36,865 nucleotides of DNA from Methanobacteriota archaeon (lineage in GTDB: Archaea > Thermoplasmatota > Thermoplasmata > Thermoplasmatales > ARK-15): contig WSBC01000026.1 of assembly GCA_009758405.1 (NCBI GenBank), forward strand, positions 1-36,865. The letters are read 5' to 3'. The position numbers and the translations under genes were made by a program. The notes below the pieces were generated by a model that worked only from the letters and a program-made list of their open reading frames with translations, did no database searches and was not told the origin of the DNA. Shown here piece after piece: positions 19,383 through 28,258 of this stretch (the first letter of the stretch is position 1; every line of letters begins with the position of its first letter).

Positions 19383-21404
19383 ATGGAAGTAAAAACAGTA
19401 TGCCCATATTGCGGCGTAGGCTGTAATATAATAGTTGTTTCGGATGGAAATAAGATTCTGAATATTATTCCTTCTAAATATGATGCAATTAATTATGGCA
19501 CAATTTGCATAAAGGGATGGAAAGGCCTGAGTTTTGCAGAATCTAATAAAAGGTTAAAAAAACCACTTTTAAAAAAAGGGGACGGGTTTATTGAAATAAC
19601 CTGGGAGGAGGCAATAAAAATTGCGGTCAAGAGATTAAAGGAAATATTTGAAAAGTATGGACCTGACTCCATTGGTTTCCAATCAAGTGCAAAATGTACA
19701 AATGAAGATAATTATCTCATGCAGAAGCTTGCAAGACAGGTTTTCAAAACAAACAATGTTGATCATTGCGCTAGGAGCTGTCATGCCAGTACGATTGAGG
19801 GCCTAATTTCCACAATAGGAAGTGGTGCGATGACAACATCTATTCGTGACATTGATAACTCGGAATTATATTTTATAATAGGCTCAAATACAACAGAACA
19901 GCACCCAATAATAGGTGCTAGGATAATAAATAATGTATTGATTGGAAAAAAATTGATTCTTGCAGATCCGCGAAAAATTCAGATCTCAAATTTTGCAACA
20001 ATTCATATGAGACAATATCCAGGGACGGATCTTGCCCTTTTAAATACAATGGCAAATGTTATAGTTGAAAAGGGGCTGTATGATAAAAAATTCATAGAGG
20101 AAAGAACAGAAAATTTTGAAGAGTACTTAAAAGTAATAGATTTTTATGATGTTGACAGGGGATCTAGGATAACAGGCGTAGAGCCAGAACTTATAGAGAA
20201 GGCTGCAATAATGTATGCAAAATCTAGGAGTATAATATTCTATGCCATGGGCATCACCCAGCATACCCAAGGTACAGAAAATGTCCAGGCCATTGCAAAT
20301 CTTGCAATGCTTACGGGAAATATTGGAAAAAAGGGAACTGGAATTGCACCCCTCCGTGGTCATAACAATGTCCAAGGTGCCAGTGATATGGGTGCCCTTG
20401 CAGATTTTCTACCAGGATATAAGAGAGTATATGATGATGAGGGAAGAAAAATATTTGAAAAAGCCTGGAATACCCAACTTCCATCAAAGCCTGGAGCGGC
20501 TTTAAATGAGATGTTCGATTTGTCAAGAAAAGGAAAAATAAAGGGTCTTTACATTATGGGTGAAAATCCAGTGATTTCAGAACCTGAAAGTGACTTAATC
20601 ATAGAGTCATTTAAAAATCTTGAATTTCTTATTGTACAGGATATATTCCTTACTGAAACTGCCATATATGCTGATCTTGTTTTGCCATCATTAAGTTTTG
20701 CTGAAAAATTGGGTACATTTACAAACACTGAAAGAAGGATACAGATGGTAAGGCCATTCCTTTCACCTCCTGGTGAGGCAAAGGCCGATTGGGAAATAAT
20801 CACAATGATTGCCAGGGAGATGGGTTATGATTGGAGATATTCCTCACCAGAGGATATCATGAATGAAATTTCATCTCTTGTGCCACAGTACAGTGGTCTT
20901 ACATATTCCTGCATAGAGTATAATGGTGTACAGTGGCCTGTGAATGGATGTAAAGGAACAGAGATTATGCATACACAAAATTTTACAAGGGGGAAGGGTA
21001 AATTTATTCCATCATACTGGAAGAGGCCTGATGAATATACAGATAAGGAATATCCCTTCATACTTACCACAGGTAGACTTTATTATCAATTCCATACTGG
21101 AACCATGACAAGAAAATCAAATATACTGGAAAGAGAGGCCCCAGAACCTTTTGCTGAGATAAATCCTGATGATGCAAAGACCATGGGCATAAGGGATGGT
21201 GACTGTATTAAAATCACATCCAAATATGGAAGTGTAAATATAAGAGCAAGGTTAACAGATATGGTGCCGAAGGGGATTCTATTTGCCCCATTCCACTACT
21301 TTGAATCTCCTATAAACAGGATTACAAATCCTAAAACAGACCCTGTTGCAAAAATTCCTGAACTAAAGGTAACAGCAGTTAGAATAGAGAGGTGTTATCC
21401 ATGA
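19383..21404 (+). CDS. fdhA: formate dehydrogenase catalytic subunit (Mo/W-bisMGD, Cys type)
   Basis: A 673-residue molybdopterin oxidoreductase. The N-terminal [4Fe-4S] site is Cys7, Cys10, Cys14 and Cys42 (VCPYCGVGC, GTICIKG). The catalytic region ARSCHAST has Cys133-His134 where selenoproteins have Sec-His, as expected for a Cys formate dehydrogenase. TGNIGKKGTGIAPLRGHNNVQGASDMG and the C-terminal molybdopterin dinucleotide-binding domain (TTGRLYYQFHTGTMTRKS) are present. No Tat or Sec signal is seen, so it is cytosolic. It is the first gene of an operon with two electron-transfer subunits and probably lacks a leader. Confidence 0.92.
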   Translation: MEVKTVCPYCGVGCNIIVVSDGNKILNIIPSKYDAINYGTICIKGWKGLSFAESNKRLKKPLLKKGDGFIEITWEEAIKIAVKRLKEIFEKYGPDSIGFQSSAKCTNEDNYLMQKLARQVFKTNNVDHCARSCHASTIEGLISTIGSGAMTTSIRDIDNSELYFIIGSNTTEQHPIIGARIINNVLIGKKLILADPRKIQISNFATIHMRQYPGTDLALLNTMANVIVEKGLYDKKFIEERTENFEEYLKVIDFYDVDRGSRITGVEPELIEKAAIMYAKSRSIIFYAMGITQHTQGTENVQAIANLAMLTGNIGKKGTGIAPLRGHNNVQGASDMGALADFLPGYKRVYDDEGRKIFEKAWNTQLPSKPGAALNEMFDLSRKGKIKGLYIMGENPVISEPESDLIIESFKNLEFLIVQDIFLTETAIYADLVLPSLSFAEKLGTFTNTERRIQMVRPFLSPPGEAKADWEIITMIAREMGYDWRYSSPEDIMNEISSLVPQYSGLTYSCIEYNGVQWPVNGCKGTEIMHTQNFTRGKGKFIPSYWKRPDEYTDKEYPFILTTGRLYYQFHTGTMTRKSNILEREAPEPFAEINPDDAKTMGIRDGDCIKITSKYGSVNIRARLTDMVPKGILFAPFHYFESPINRITNPKTDPVAKIPELKVTAVRIERCYP

Positions 21405-22306
21405 TATATAAATTGAAAAAGGAATTTTTGCAGGAGTATATAGATGATCTAATAAAGAATTATGAAGTTTGGGGCCCCAAAAAAATTGGTAATGATGTAA
21501 TATTTTCAAAGCTTGAAAAAGGAAGTGAATTCACTGATGAAAGAACTATATTAGGCCCTAAGAATTTTATTTATCCCCCTCGGGAAAAAATTGGAGAAAT
21601 AGATGATAAGGAAGTGATTGTAATTGGGGTTAAATCGTGCGATTTACTTGGTTACAGAATGCTTGATGATGTACTTGGCATAGATCCCTCTTATGCAGAA
21701 AGGAGAAAAAGAGTACATTTTCTAAATTTTGTTTGTACTGAACCCTGTCAATATGGTTTTTGTACAACATTTTCAGGCCCCAGACTTATGGAATATGAGA
21801 TGCAATTCACGGATATTGGAAATTATTATGTCATAGAATGTAACAACAAAAATCTAATAGGAAAAAGGTTTGAAGAGGGAGGAGAAAATGAAATTAAAGC
21901 CCTAGAGATAATCATGTCAGATTTTTACAAAAAAATGCCACCTTTGGATGTAAAGGATCTCGATAAAAAAATTTCATGGAACGATCCAAAATATGCCGAA
22001 TTTGCAAAAAGATGCATATCTTGTGGCGCCTGCAACTTTGCTTGTCCAACATGCTTCTGCTTTGACACATATGATGATAATGGTCTTTACAGAGAATGGG
22101 ATTCATGTATACTTTCTGGCTTTACTAGGATGGCTGGGAACATAAATCCAAGACCAACACTTGATCTTCGTTTAAGGCAAAGATTTATGCACAAACTAAA
22201 ATTCCATTATGAAAACTTTTCATATTATCTATGTACTGGCTGTGGAAGATGCATCGAGACCTGCCCAGTAAGGATAGATATTAGAGATTTTATTAGGGGT
22301 GTTTAA
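21401..22306 (+). CDS. iron-sulfur electron-transfer subunit, sulfhydrogenase beta / sulfite reductase A type
   Basis: About 301 residues. The N-terminal domain has VIGVKSCDLLGYRMLDD and FVCTEPCQYGFCTTFSGPR, features of the HydB/AsrA family. The C-terminal ferredoxin domain binds two [4Fe-4S] clusters: CISCGACNFACPTC and CTGCGRCIETCPV. The family relays electrons between a catalytic subunit and the flavin subunit encoded next. ATG 21401 overlaps the fdhA stop (ATGA) with GAGAGGTG upstream; GTG 21392 is also in frame. No hydrogenase or sulfite reductase catalytic gene is adjacent, so the partner is probably FdhA. Confidence 0.88.
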   Translation: MIYKLKKEFLQEYIDDLIKNYEVWGPKKIGNDVIFSKLEKGSEFTDERTILGPKNFIYPPREKIGEIDDKEVIVIGVKSCDLLGYRMLDDVLGIDPSYAERRKRVHFLNFVCTEPCQYGFCTTFSGPRLMEYEMQFTDIGNYYVIECNNKNLIGKRFEEGGENEIKALEIIMSDFYKKMPPLDVKDLDKKISWNDPKYAEFAKRCISCGACNFACPTCFCFDTYDDNGLYREWDSCILSGFTRMAGNINPRPTLDLRLRQRFMHKLKFHYENFSYYLCTGCGRCIETCPVRIDIRDFIRGV

Positions 22307-22308
22307 AA

Positions 22309-23085
22309 ATGAGATCTATGATACCTGTAAAATCAAGGATTATAGATATATATAAAGAGACTGATGATATAAAAACATTTATTGTAGAGAAGACAATTGA
22401 TGAAGATCCTGTCCCTGGTCAATTCTATGAGATATATGTACGTGATGCTGGGGAAATCCCTATATCCATTGCATCATGGAATGATGGTTTGATTTTTAGT
22501 GTAAAGCGTGTTGGGGCGGTGACTGAAAAACTTCATAAGTTGGTCAAGGGTGACTATATAGGTTTGAGGGGCCCCTATGGTAATGGATTTCCTGAACACA
22601 GGAGATTTACAGTACTTATAGCGGGAGGTATAGGGTTACCCCCTGCAAGATCATATATAGAATATTGGCTTTCTAAGGGTGCAAAGGATATGCAGTTGCT
22701 ATATGGCGCCAGAACTCCATCGGACATTGTCTACAAAAAATTACTTGATTATTGGTCAAATTATATTGATGTTCAAATTACAGTGGATAGGGGTGATTCA
22801 ACTTGGGATGGAAATGTAGGAGTTGTAACTACAATCTTCAATAGAATTAAGAATAAAGATGCGGACTTTTTAATAATTGGTCCTGAAATAATGATGAAAT
22901 TTTCAATTATAGAGCTAAAGAAGATGGGAGTAAGTGATGATAACATTTACCTTTCAATGGAGAGAAGAATGAAGTGCGGTTTCGGAATATGTGGGCACTG
23001 CAACATAGGAAGATATTATGTGTGCAAAGATGGCCCTGTTTTCAGGTATTCAACAATAAAGGATATCCCTGAGGCAATACATTAA
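22309..23085 (+). CDS. FAD/NAD(P)-binding subunit, sulfhydrogenase gamma / sulfite reductase B type
   Basis: A 258-residue ferredoxin-reductase-like protein. The flavin domain shows PGQFYEIYV, PISIAS and RGPYGNGFP. The NAD(P) domain has LIAGGIGLPPARSYI and LLYGARTPSDIVYK. The C-terminal [2Fe-2S] site is C-x4-C-x2-C-x8-C in MKCGFGICGHCNIGRYYVC. It starts 2 bases after the previous gene with AGGGGTG as ribosome site. It should pass electrons between the iron-sulfur subunit and NAD(P), so the three-gene set is likely an NAD(P)-linked formate dehydrogenase. The cofactor (NAD or NADP) cannot be read from the sequence. Confidence 0.9.
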   Translation: MRSMIPVKSRIIDIYKETDDIKTFIVEKTIDEDPVPGQFYEIYVRDAGEIPISIASWNDGLIFSVKRVGAVTEKLHKLVKGDYIGLRGPYGNGFPEHRRFTVLIAGGIGLPPARSYIEYWLSKGAKDMQLLYGARTPSDIVYKKLLDYWSNYIDVQITVDRGDSTWDGNVGVVTTIFNRIKNKDADFLIIGPEIMMKFSIIELKKMGVSDDNIYLSMERRMKCGFGICGHCNIGRYYVCKDGPVFRYSTIKDIPEAIH

Positions 23086-23090
23086 AAAAT

Positions 23091-23100
23091 TATTTATATT
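23091..23100 (+). promoter_or_regulatory. TATA box of glcD
   Basis: TATTTATATT centred about 26-27 bases before ATG 23122, with no Shine-Dalgarno sequence in between. This fits a leaderless transcript for glcD-glcF separate from the formate dehydrogenase operon. Confidence 0.45.
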
Positions 23101-23121
23101 GTATATTTGATTCAATCTTAT

Positions 23122-24510
23122 ATGGATATCAAGGAGTTTATTGAAATCTTAGGTAAGGATTATGTTCTGACGGAAAAGGTGGATATCCTGCCATACACCA
23201 AGGATGCATCATTTTTTACTGGAAAATTGCCTTATGCGGTTCTTATGCCAGGGAATGTAAATGAGGTCTCATCCATCATGAAAATATGTCAGAGGGATGG
23301 TATTCCAGTTACCGTAAGGGGTGGGGGCTCTTCACTTACTGGATCTTCAATACTTGTAAATGAGGGTGTTATACTTAGCATGGCTAGGTTTGACAAAATC
23401 CTTGAGACGAGCATAGAAGATAGGTATGTTATAGCTGAGGCTGGCGTAAAACTTGATTATCTTAATTCACATCTGTTAAATTTTAAACATTTTTATCCAC
23501 CAGATCCTGCAAGTTCTATCGCCGCCACAGTTGGTGGTTCAATATCAACAAATGCTGGTGGTCTCAGGGCAGCAATGTACGGTGCTACGAAGGAATGGGT
23601 ATTGGGCCTTGAGGTTGTTTTACCTGATGGTACAATTATTCAAACTGGAGGTAAGGTTTTGAAAAGATCCATTGGTTACGATTTAACTGCATTGATGGTT
23701 GGAAGTGAAGGAACCCTGGGGGTAATTACAAAGGCAATTCTAAAGATTTCACCAATCCCAGAAAAATATGGAAGAATAATGGTTTATTATAGGTCTATAG
23801 AGGAGGCAGGCAAGGCAATATCAAGTTTAAAGAAAAATGGTATCACACCACTTATCGCGGAATTCATGGATAAAATTTCTATGGATTCAATTACACATAC
23901 AAAGGGATTAAAATTTCCAGAACAGGCACAATACCTACTTTTAATAGATATTTCCTCAACTGAAGAATCCTTGGATAAAAAATTGAATGAAGCTGCAGAA
24001 ATTCTAAAATCTACTGAAATACTGGAAATAAAGATAACGAAGGATCCAGATGAAATGGCGGCAATGTACCAGGCAAGAAAGGGTCTATATTCATCCCAGC
24101 TAAACGAAAGGGAAAAGCCTGGGGAATATGTTATAATTGGTGATATAGTTGTTCCGGCATCAAAACTACCAAAAACATTGATAGAAATAAAGGAAAGTAT
24201 TGAGAGATATAAATTAAAGGTAGCATTATTTGGACATATTGGTGATGGAAATATTCATGCTAACATATTTGCAGATATAAATGACAGGGAAAAAATGAAA
24301 ATTGTAAACGATTTTATGATGGAACTTGGCAGAATTGCCCTTAAAAACGATGGTTCAGTTTCTTCAGAACATGGTATAGGTATTGAAAAGATTGAACTCC
24401 TAAGGGAGGAGTATATGTATAAAAATTCATTGAAAAATATTGAAATCATGAAGAGTATAAAAAACATCTTTGATCCAAAAAACATACTAAACAGGGGGAA
24501 AATGTTCTAA
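23122..24510 (+). CDS. glcD: FAD-linked oxidase, GlcD / D-lactate dehydrogenase family
   Basis: A 462-residue flavoprotein that oxidises 2-hydroxyacids such as glycolate or D-lactate. The PP-loop FAD domain shows PVTVRGGGSSLTGSS and PDPASSIAATVGGSISTNAGGLRAAMYG; GYDLTALMVGSEGTLGVIT follows. The C-terminal domain has LFGHIGDGNIHANI and SSEHGIGIEKIE with metal/substrate His residues. ATG 23122 is preferred to TTG 23107. The substrate cannot be decided from sequence. It shares the stop/start TAATG with glcF, so the products form a two-component dehydrogenase. Confidence 0.92.
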   Translation: MDIKEFIEILGKDYVLTEKVDILPYTKDASFFTGKLPYAVLMPGNVNEVSSIMKICQRDGIPVTVRGGGSSLTGSSILVNEGVILSMARFDKILETSIEDRYVIAEAGVKLDYLNSHLLNFKHFYPPDPASSIAATVGGSISTNAGGLRAAMYGATKEWVLGLEVVLPDGTIIQTGGKVLKRSIGYDLTALMVGSEGTLGVITKAILKISPIPEKYGRIMVYYRSIEEAGKAISSLKKNGITPLIAEFMDKISMDSITHTKGLKFPEQAQYLLLIDISSTEESLDKKLNEAAEILKSTEILEIKITKDPDEMAAMYQARKGLYSSQLNEREKPGEYVIIGDIVVPASKLPKTLIEIKESIERYKLKVALFGHIGDGNIHANIFADINDREKMKIVNDFMMELGRIALKNDGSVSSEHGIGIEKIELLREEYMYKNSLKNIEIMKSIKNIFDPKNILNRGKMF

Positions 24511-25730
24511 TGAGCGTAATTGAAGATCTTGTTCAGGAGACTGAAAAATGTATTAATTGTGGATTCTGTGAGAGTGTATGCCCTACCCTTCCATCAAAAA
24601 ATTATAGGGCAATATATGGTGCCAGGGGGAGGGTTTTTATTTCAAAAGAATCACTTAAGGAGGTAAAATCACATGGTAGAATTACATTAAACATTGAAGA
24701 CTCTATATTTTCGTGTCTAGAATGCTATTCATGCTACTATGTATGTCCTGCAGGTGTAAACCCTGGAAGGGTAAGTCAGATGATGAGGAATGTTATAAAC
24801 AGGGATCCATCTAGGAGAAAACCTGTAGCCGAAATGATAGTTTCGTTGATAATGAAATATGGTAATCCACTTGGTATAAGGGAGAAAATGTGTTCCTGGG
24901 CTAGGGAAATAGACTTCGATGATTCTTCAGACACAATTCTATATACTGGAAATATGTATCAGCTGATGCCCTACAGCTCTTTTCTTTCTAAAATTGAGGC
25001 AAAGTTGAATGAAAAAACAATAGAAAATATGGCCAGACTTATAAAGAGAAAGCCTGGTATTTTGAAGATTATAGCAATTCCTGATAAAATTATGATGGAA
25101 AGAATGGAAAAAATTTTACTTGATATAGCATTCCTTTTAAAGAGCTCTGGTATTAAATTCAGGTATTTGGGTAAGGATGAACCATACTCTGGGGCTTTCC
25201 TATACGAACTTGGTTATTTGGAAGAATTTATCGAGTATGGTAAATATATTAGGGATCTTTTTATTTCAAAAAATGTTAAAAACATAATTACTATTGATCC
25301 TCATACCCATGAGGCCTTTAAAGTTCTTTATCCAATGTACGTTGATAATTTTAATTTCCGAGTTTTTTACTATTTGGAACTTGTTAATATACCATTAAAA
25401 AAAATGGATGAAAATTTGGTATACCATCAACCTTGCCATTTTACTATGCATGAGGATTTTGATATTCCAAGTAAATTTATAGGATCAATTGGCAATGTAA
25501 TACTCCCAGAGAGGAATGGAAAATCCAATTTTTGCTGTGGTGGTCCTGCTGAACTCCTTTATCCGAAGCTTGCAAATTCAATTTCTATGGTGAGGTTCAA
25601 ACAGCTAAAGGAAAAAAATGGTAACAGGATCGTAACAGCCTGCCCTATATGCTTTACAAATCTTTCAAAGGATTCAACAGTATTTGATATAGCAGAATTA
25701 ATTTACCAAAATTACAGTAAAAAATATTAA
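24510..25730 (+). CDS. glcF: iron-sulfur subunit, GlcF/heterodisulfide reductase D-like
   Basis: A 406-residue partner of GlcD. The N-terminus binds two [4Fe-4S] clusters (CINCGFCESVCPTLPS and CLECYSCYYVCPAG). The C-terminal half has CCG-type motifs (HQPCHFTMH, FCCGGPAELLYP, ACPICFTNL), two CCG-like repeats that in related proteins bind an unusual Fe-S cluster. It passes electrons from the flavin of GlcD to an unidentified acceptor; no membrane helix is evident. The start overlaps the glcD stop. The TATA box of padR overlaps its stop codon. Confidence 0.9.
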   Translation: MSVIEDLVQETEKCINCGFCESVCPTLPSKNYRAIYGARGRVFISKESLKEVKSHGRITLNIEDSIFSCLECYSCYYVCPAGVNPGRVSQMMRNVINRDPSRRKPVAEMIVSLIMKYGNPLGIREKMCSWAREIDFDDSSDTILYTGNMYQLMPYSSFLSKIEAKLNEKTIENMARLIKRKPGILKIIAIPDKIMMERMEKILLDIAFLLKSSGIKFRYLGKDEPYSGAFLYELGYLEEFIEYGKYIRDLFISKNVKNIITIDPHTHEAFKVLYPMYVDNFNFRVFYYLELVNIPLKKMDENLVYHQPCHFTMHEDFDIPSKFIGSIGNVILPERNGKSNFCCGGPAELLYPKLANSISMVRFKQLKEKNGNRIVTACPICFTNLSKDSTVFDIAELIYQNYSKKY

Positions 25731-25734
25731 ATAT
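25727..25734 (+). promoter_or_regulatory. TATA box of padR
   Basis: TTAAATAT centred about 27 bases before ATG 25758, with no ribosome site between, so a leaderless mRNA starting at or near the ATG is likely. It overlaps the stop codon of glcF. The 12-bp palindrome lies between it and the start codon. Confidence 0.5.
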
Positions 25735-25746
25735 TTTAAGATTATA

Positions 25747-25758
25747 TAGATATATCTA
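25747..25758. promoter_or_regulatory. PadR operator, copy 1 (TAGATATATCTA)
   Basis: A perfect 12-bp palindrome ending on the A of the padR start codon and downstream of its TATA box, where bound protein would block initiation. An identical palindrome lies at 28009-28020 before the ABC exporter operon. Shared sequence and position make autoregulation by PadR likely. Confidence 0.6.
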
Positions 25759-26204
25759 TGATTGATAAAAGGGAACACTTTAAAAGGGGGACATTAAGGA
25801 ATATAATACTTTATGTTCTTAACAATGGACCCAAGGGTGTATATGAAATAAAAAAATCCATAAAAGAGATTAGTATGGGTTTCTACACACCAAGCACAGG
25901 AGTTATTTATCCAAATTTGAGGAGCCTTATCAGGGAAGGGATGATTGAAGAAAGGTCATTGGAAGGAAAGAAAAAATATTATATTACGGAAAATGGTGAA
26001 AAATATCTTAAAGAAAATATGCAAAAATGGAAGAATTCCATTGAACTAAAAAGAAAAAAATTTGAAAAGATAGAGGAGATTGGAGCTATTTTAAGGAAGA
26101 TTACTGATCAAATAATCTCAATGGATGATGAATCACTGGAAAAAAATAGAAAGAAAATAATAGAAATCTTAGAGGATGCATTTAAAAAAATAAGGGAGAT
26201 TTGA
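25758..26204 (+). CDS. PadR-family transcriptional regulator
   Basis: A 148-residue winged-helix repressor. The PadR N-terminal domain spans about residues 8-90: RGTLRNIILYVLNNGPKGVYEIKKSI, YTPSTGVIYPNLRSLIREGMIEERSLEGKKKYYITENGEKYL. A C-terminal helical dimerisation segment rich in Lys/Glu follows. PadR proteins typically sense toxic compounds and repress adjacent multidrug transporters. Here the gene converges directly with a DrrAB-type exporter, with the two stop codons adjacent at 26202-26207. Identical palindromes lie at both promoters. Confidence 0.92.
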   Translation: MIDKREHFKRGTLRNIILYVLNNGPKGVYEIKKSIKEISMGFYTPSTGVIYPNLRSLIREGMIEERSLEGKKKYYITENGEKYLKENMQKWKNSIELKRKKFEKIEEIGAILRKITDQIISMDDESLEKNRKKIIEILEDAFKKIREI

Positions 26205-27020
26205 TTATTCCTCAAAACCGTATCTGGAAACAAGAAATACTGCCAAAAACATCACCAAATCAAATATTATTAGATATATTATATAGTTAAAAAGTGTGCT
26301 ATTCCAGGATCCCTGGATTATCAAGTACCTGAGGGAGTTTGCTGCCCAAGAGACAGGGTTATAAGAGGCTATATTCTTCAACCAGTCAGGCATAATATCT
26401 AGTGGAAACATTGCTGTACTAGCAAACATAAGTGGAAGGTTTAATAGATTTACAATTGCCATTAATGTCTCCATCTTCTTTACCCTGATCACTATGATTG
26501 AAAATAGACTTGAAAAGCCAATTGAGAGCAATGAAATTATAATAAAGATGCCGATTAAATCGTAAGCGTTAAAGGAACTTGACACATAAAGACCATTCGG
26601 GATTATAAGGGCAATGGAAAATAATATTACAGATTGAACAAGTGCCTTTATTGTGGATGAAAATACCTTTGAAAGAACAATTGAATCTCTAGGGATAGGT
26701 GAAACGAGTAGTCTAGTTAAATATCCAAACCTTCTATCCCATATTATTGTCATTCCAGAAAACATCGCAGAAAAAAGGGCCATAATGGCGAGCATTCCAG
26801 GTGTAAGAAATGATATGTAATTTTTTGCACCCATAAAAAATGTACCCATTACTAATGAAGATCCTCCAGGGATTGTGGGGGGAATTATCTTAGTTATATC
26901 AAATGCACTTCCAAAAAGGATAATCCAGAATAATGGCTGTATAAGAGTAATGAAAAGGTTAGCTGGATTCCTTATCCATTTTTTAAGCTCTCTTACAGTT
27001 AAAGAATATCTTGCTCCCAT
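26205..27020 (-). CDS. ABC-2 type transporter permease
   Basis: A 271-residue membrane protein with about six hydrophobic segments, of the DrrB/ABC-2 permease family. After a short N-terminal cytoplasmic stretch (VRELKKWIRNPANLF) come FITLIQPLFWIILFGSAF, GMLAIMALFSAMFSGMTIIWDRRFGYLTRLLVSPIPR and a C-terminal hydrophobic helix. The RLLVSPIPR region matches the coupling segment of this family. ATG 27020 adjoins the stop of the ATPase gene, with AAGGAGGG as ribosome site. Probably exports a hydrophobic drug or lipid; the substrate is unknown. Confidence 0.92.
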   Translation of the reverse strand: MGARYSLTVRELKKWIRNPANLFITLIQPLFWIILFGSAFDITKIIPPTIPGGSSLVMGTFFMGAKNYISFLTPGMLAIMALFSAMFSGMTIIWDRRFGYLTRLLVSPIPRDSIVLSKVFSSTIKALVQSVILFSIALIIPNGLYVSSSFNAYDLIGIFIIISLLSIGFSSLFSIIVIRVKKMETLMAIVNLLNLPLMFASTAMFPLDIMPDWLKNIASYNPVSWAANSLRYLIIQGSWNSTLFNYIIYLIIFDLVMFLAVFLVSRYGFEE

Positions 27021-28001
27021 TTATCGCGCCCTCCTTATTGCTCTCATTGTCCTAATAATATCCTCTCTGCTTTCATCCTCACGCATTTCTCTGCCTGTAT
27101 ACTTCAAAAATACTGTGTCAAGACTAGGCTTCTGTATACTGAGCCTCTTTATCTTTATACCTGCCTGATAGATCTTCTGGAGCAACAGTGGGATGTACTC
27201 TTCACTATTATGTACGCTGAACCTTATGGTTCCATCTTCAAGAATCTCAATATTAATAGCATTATCAAGATATTTTTTAATTTCCTCAGGCCTTTCAGAA
27301 AGGATATAAATTAAATCAAAACCTACGCTATTCTTTAGCTCTTCAGGCCTTCCCTCCACCATAATTCTCCCCTTGTCTATTATACCAATTCTATCACATA
27401 GTCTGTCAGCCTCTTCCAGATAGTGCGTCGTGATGAATATTGTTATGCCAAGGTTTTTTCTTAAATTTTCAATGTATTCCCACATCTTTGTTCTGGTTTG
27501 AACATCTAGACCAAGGGTAGGTTCGTCCAAAAATAATACCTCTGGTTCATGTATTAGACCGGATACAAGATCTAATCTTTTCCTCATACCCCCAGAATAG
27601 GTTGAAACATACCTATCCCTTGCGTGATATAGATCAACAAGTTCAAGTAATTCTTTTGCCTTTTTTCTTGCCTCTTCTTTCCCTATACCATAAAAACTTG
27701 CCTGCAATTCAAGATTTTCAATTCCCTTTAGATCATCATCCACAGAAAGATCCTGTGGTACAAGACCAATTATTTTTCTTACCTTTTCCTGTTCCTTAAC
27801 AACATCCAAGCCGTTTATACTTGCATAACCTGAAGTTGGTTTTAATAATGTTGTAAGCATCTTTACAGTGGTTGTTTTGCCTGCACCATTTGGACCAAGA
27901 AATCCATATATTTCCCCCTTTTCTATAGAGAGGTCTATGCCATCAACTGCCTTAATATTTCCATTGTAGATCTTAACCAGTTTTTTTGCCTCTATCATCA
28001 T
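27021..28001 (-). CDS. ABC transporter ATP-binding protein, DrrA type
   Basis: A 326-residue ATPase. Walker A is GPNGAGKTTT at about 35-44, the signature is TYSGGMRKRLDL, Walker B is EVLFLDEPTLGLD and the switch His is in ITIFITTHYLEEADRLCD. The extra C-terminal domain of about 100 residues is usual for DrrA-type daunorubicin-resistance ATPases. There is no ribosome site before ATG 28001 (ATG 27998 is also possible), so the mRNA is probably leaderless. A palindromic operator lies 7 bases upstream. Confidence 0.93.
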   Translation of the reverse strand: MMIEAKKLVKIYNGNIKAVDGIDLSIEKGEIYGFLGPNGAGKTTTVKMLTTLLKPTSGYASINGLDVVKEQEKVRKIIGLVPQDLSVDDDLKGIENLELQASFYGIGKEEARKKAKELLELVDLYHARDRYVSTYSGGMRKRLDLVSGLIHEPEVLFLDEPTLGLDVQTRTKMWEYIENLRKNLGITIFITTHYLEEADRLCDRIGIIDKGRIMVEGRPEELKNSVGFDLIYILSERPEEIKKYLDNAINIEILEDGTIRFSVHNSEEYIPLLLQKIYQAGIKIKRLSIQKPSLDTVFLKYTGREMREDESREDIIRTMRAIRRAR

Positions 28002-28008
28002 AGTTCAA

Positions 28009-28020
28009 TAGATATATCTA
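28009..28020. promoter_or_regulatory. PadR operator, copy 2 (TAGATATATCTA)
   Basis: Identical to the palindrome at 25747-25758. It lies between the ATPase start codon (7 bases away) and its TATA-like box at 28026-28035, so PadR bound here would prevent transcription of the exporter operon. By eye I found no third copy in the window. Confidence 0.6.
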
Positions 28021-28025
28021 ATTAT

Positions 28026-28035
28026 TATTTAAATA
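28026..28035 (-). promoter_or_regulatory. TATA box of the ABC exporter operon
   Basis: TATTTAAATA (self-complementary) centred about 29 bases upstream of ATG 28001 on the minus strand, consistent with leaderless initiation near the start codon. It lies in the 277-base divergent region between the exporter and the radical SAM gene. Confidence 0.45.
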
Positions 28036-28258
28036 TTTTCTAAATTTAAATTTTTTTAATTATTACCAATTTTAAATTATTTTATTGATAGTAAAACTGC
28101 TTAATAATCATGAAAAATTTTGTTAGTATTGTACAAGAAAACGTTAAGATTTCTTAAATATAATGGCATTAGCTTTGTTATTTTATATTTCTTTTAAAAA
28201 ATGAACTGAAAATTTAAAATTCCAAGTAAATCTAATTTTCTTCACCAGGTTAAAATAA

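Noticed and set aside
19779-19784. Possible selenocysteine formate dehydrogenase
   Set aside because: The catalytic codon is TGT (Cys), not TGA, so no selenocysteine insertion is needed.
19383-23085. Sulfhydrogenase or anaerobic sulfite reductase operon
   Set aside because: No NiFe-hydrogenase or siroheme reductase catalytic subunit is present; the only catalytic gene is a molybdopterin formate dehydrogenase.
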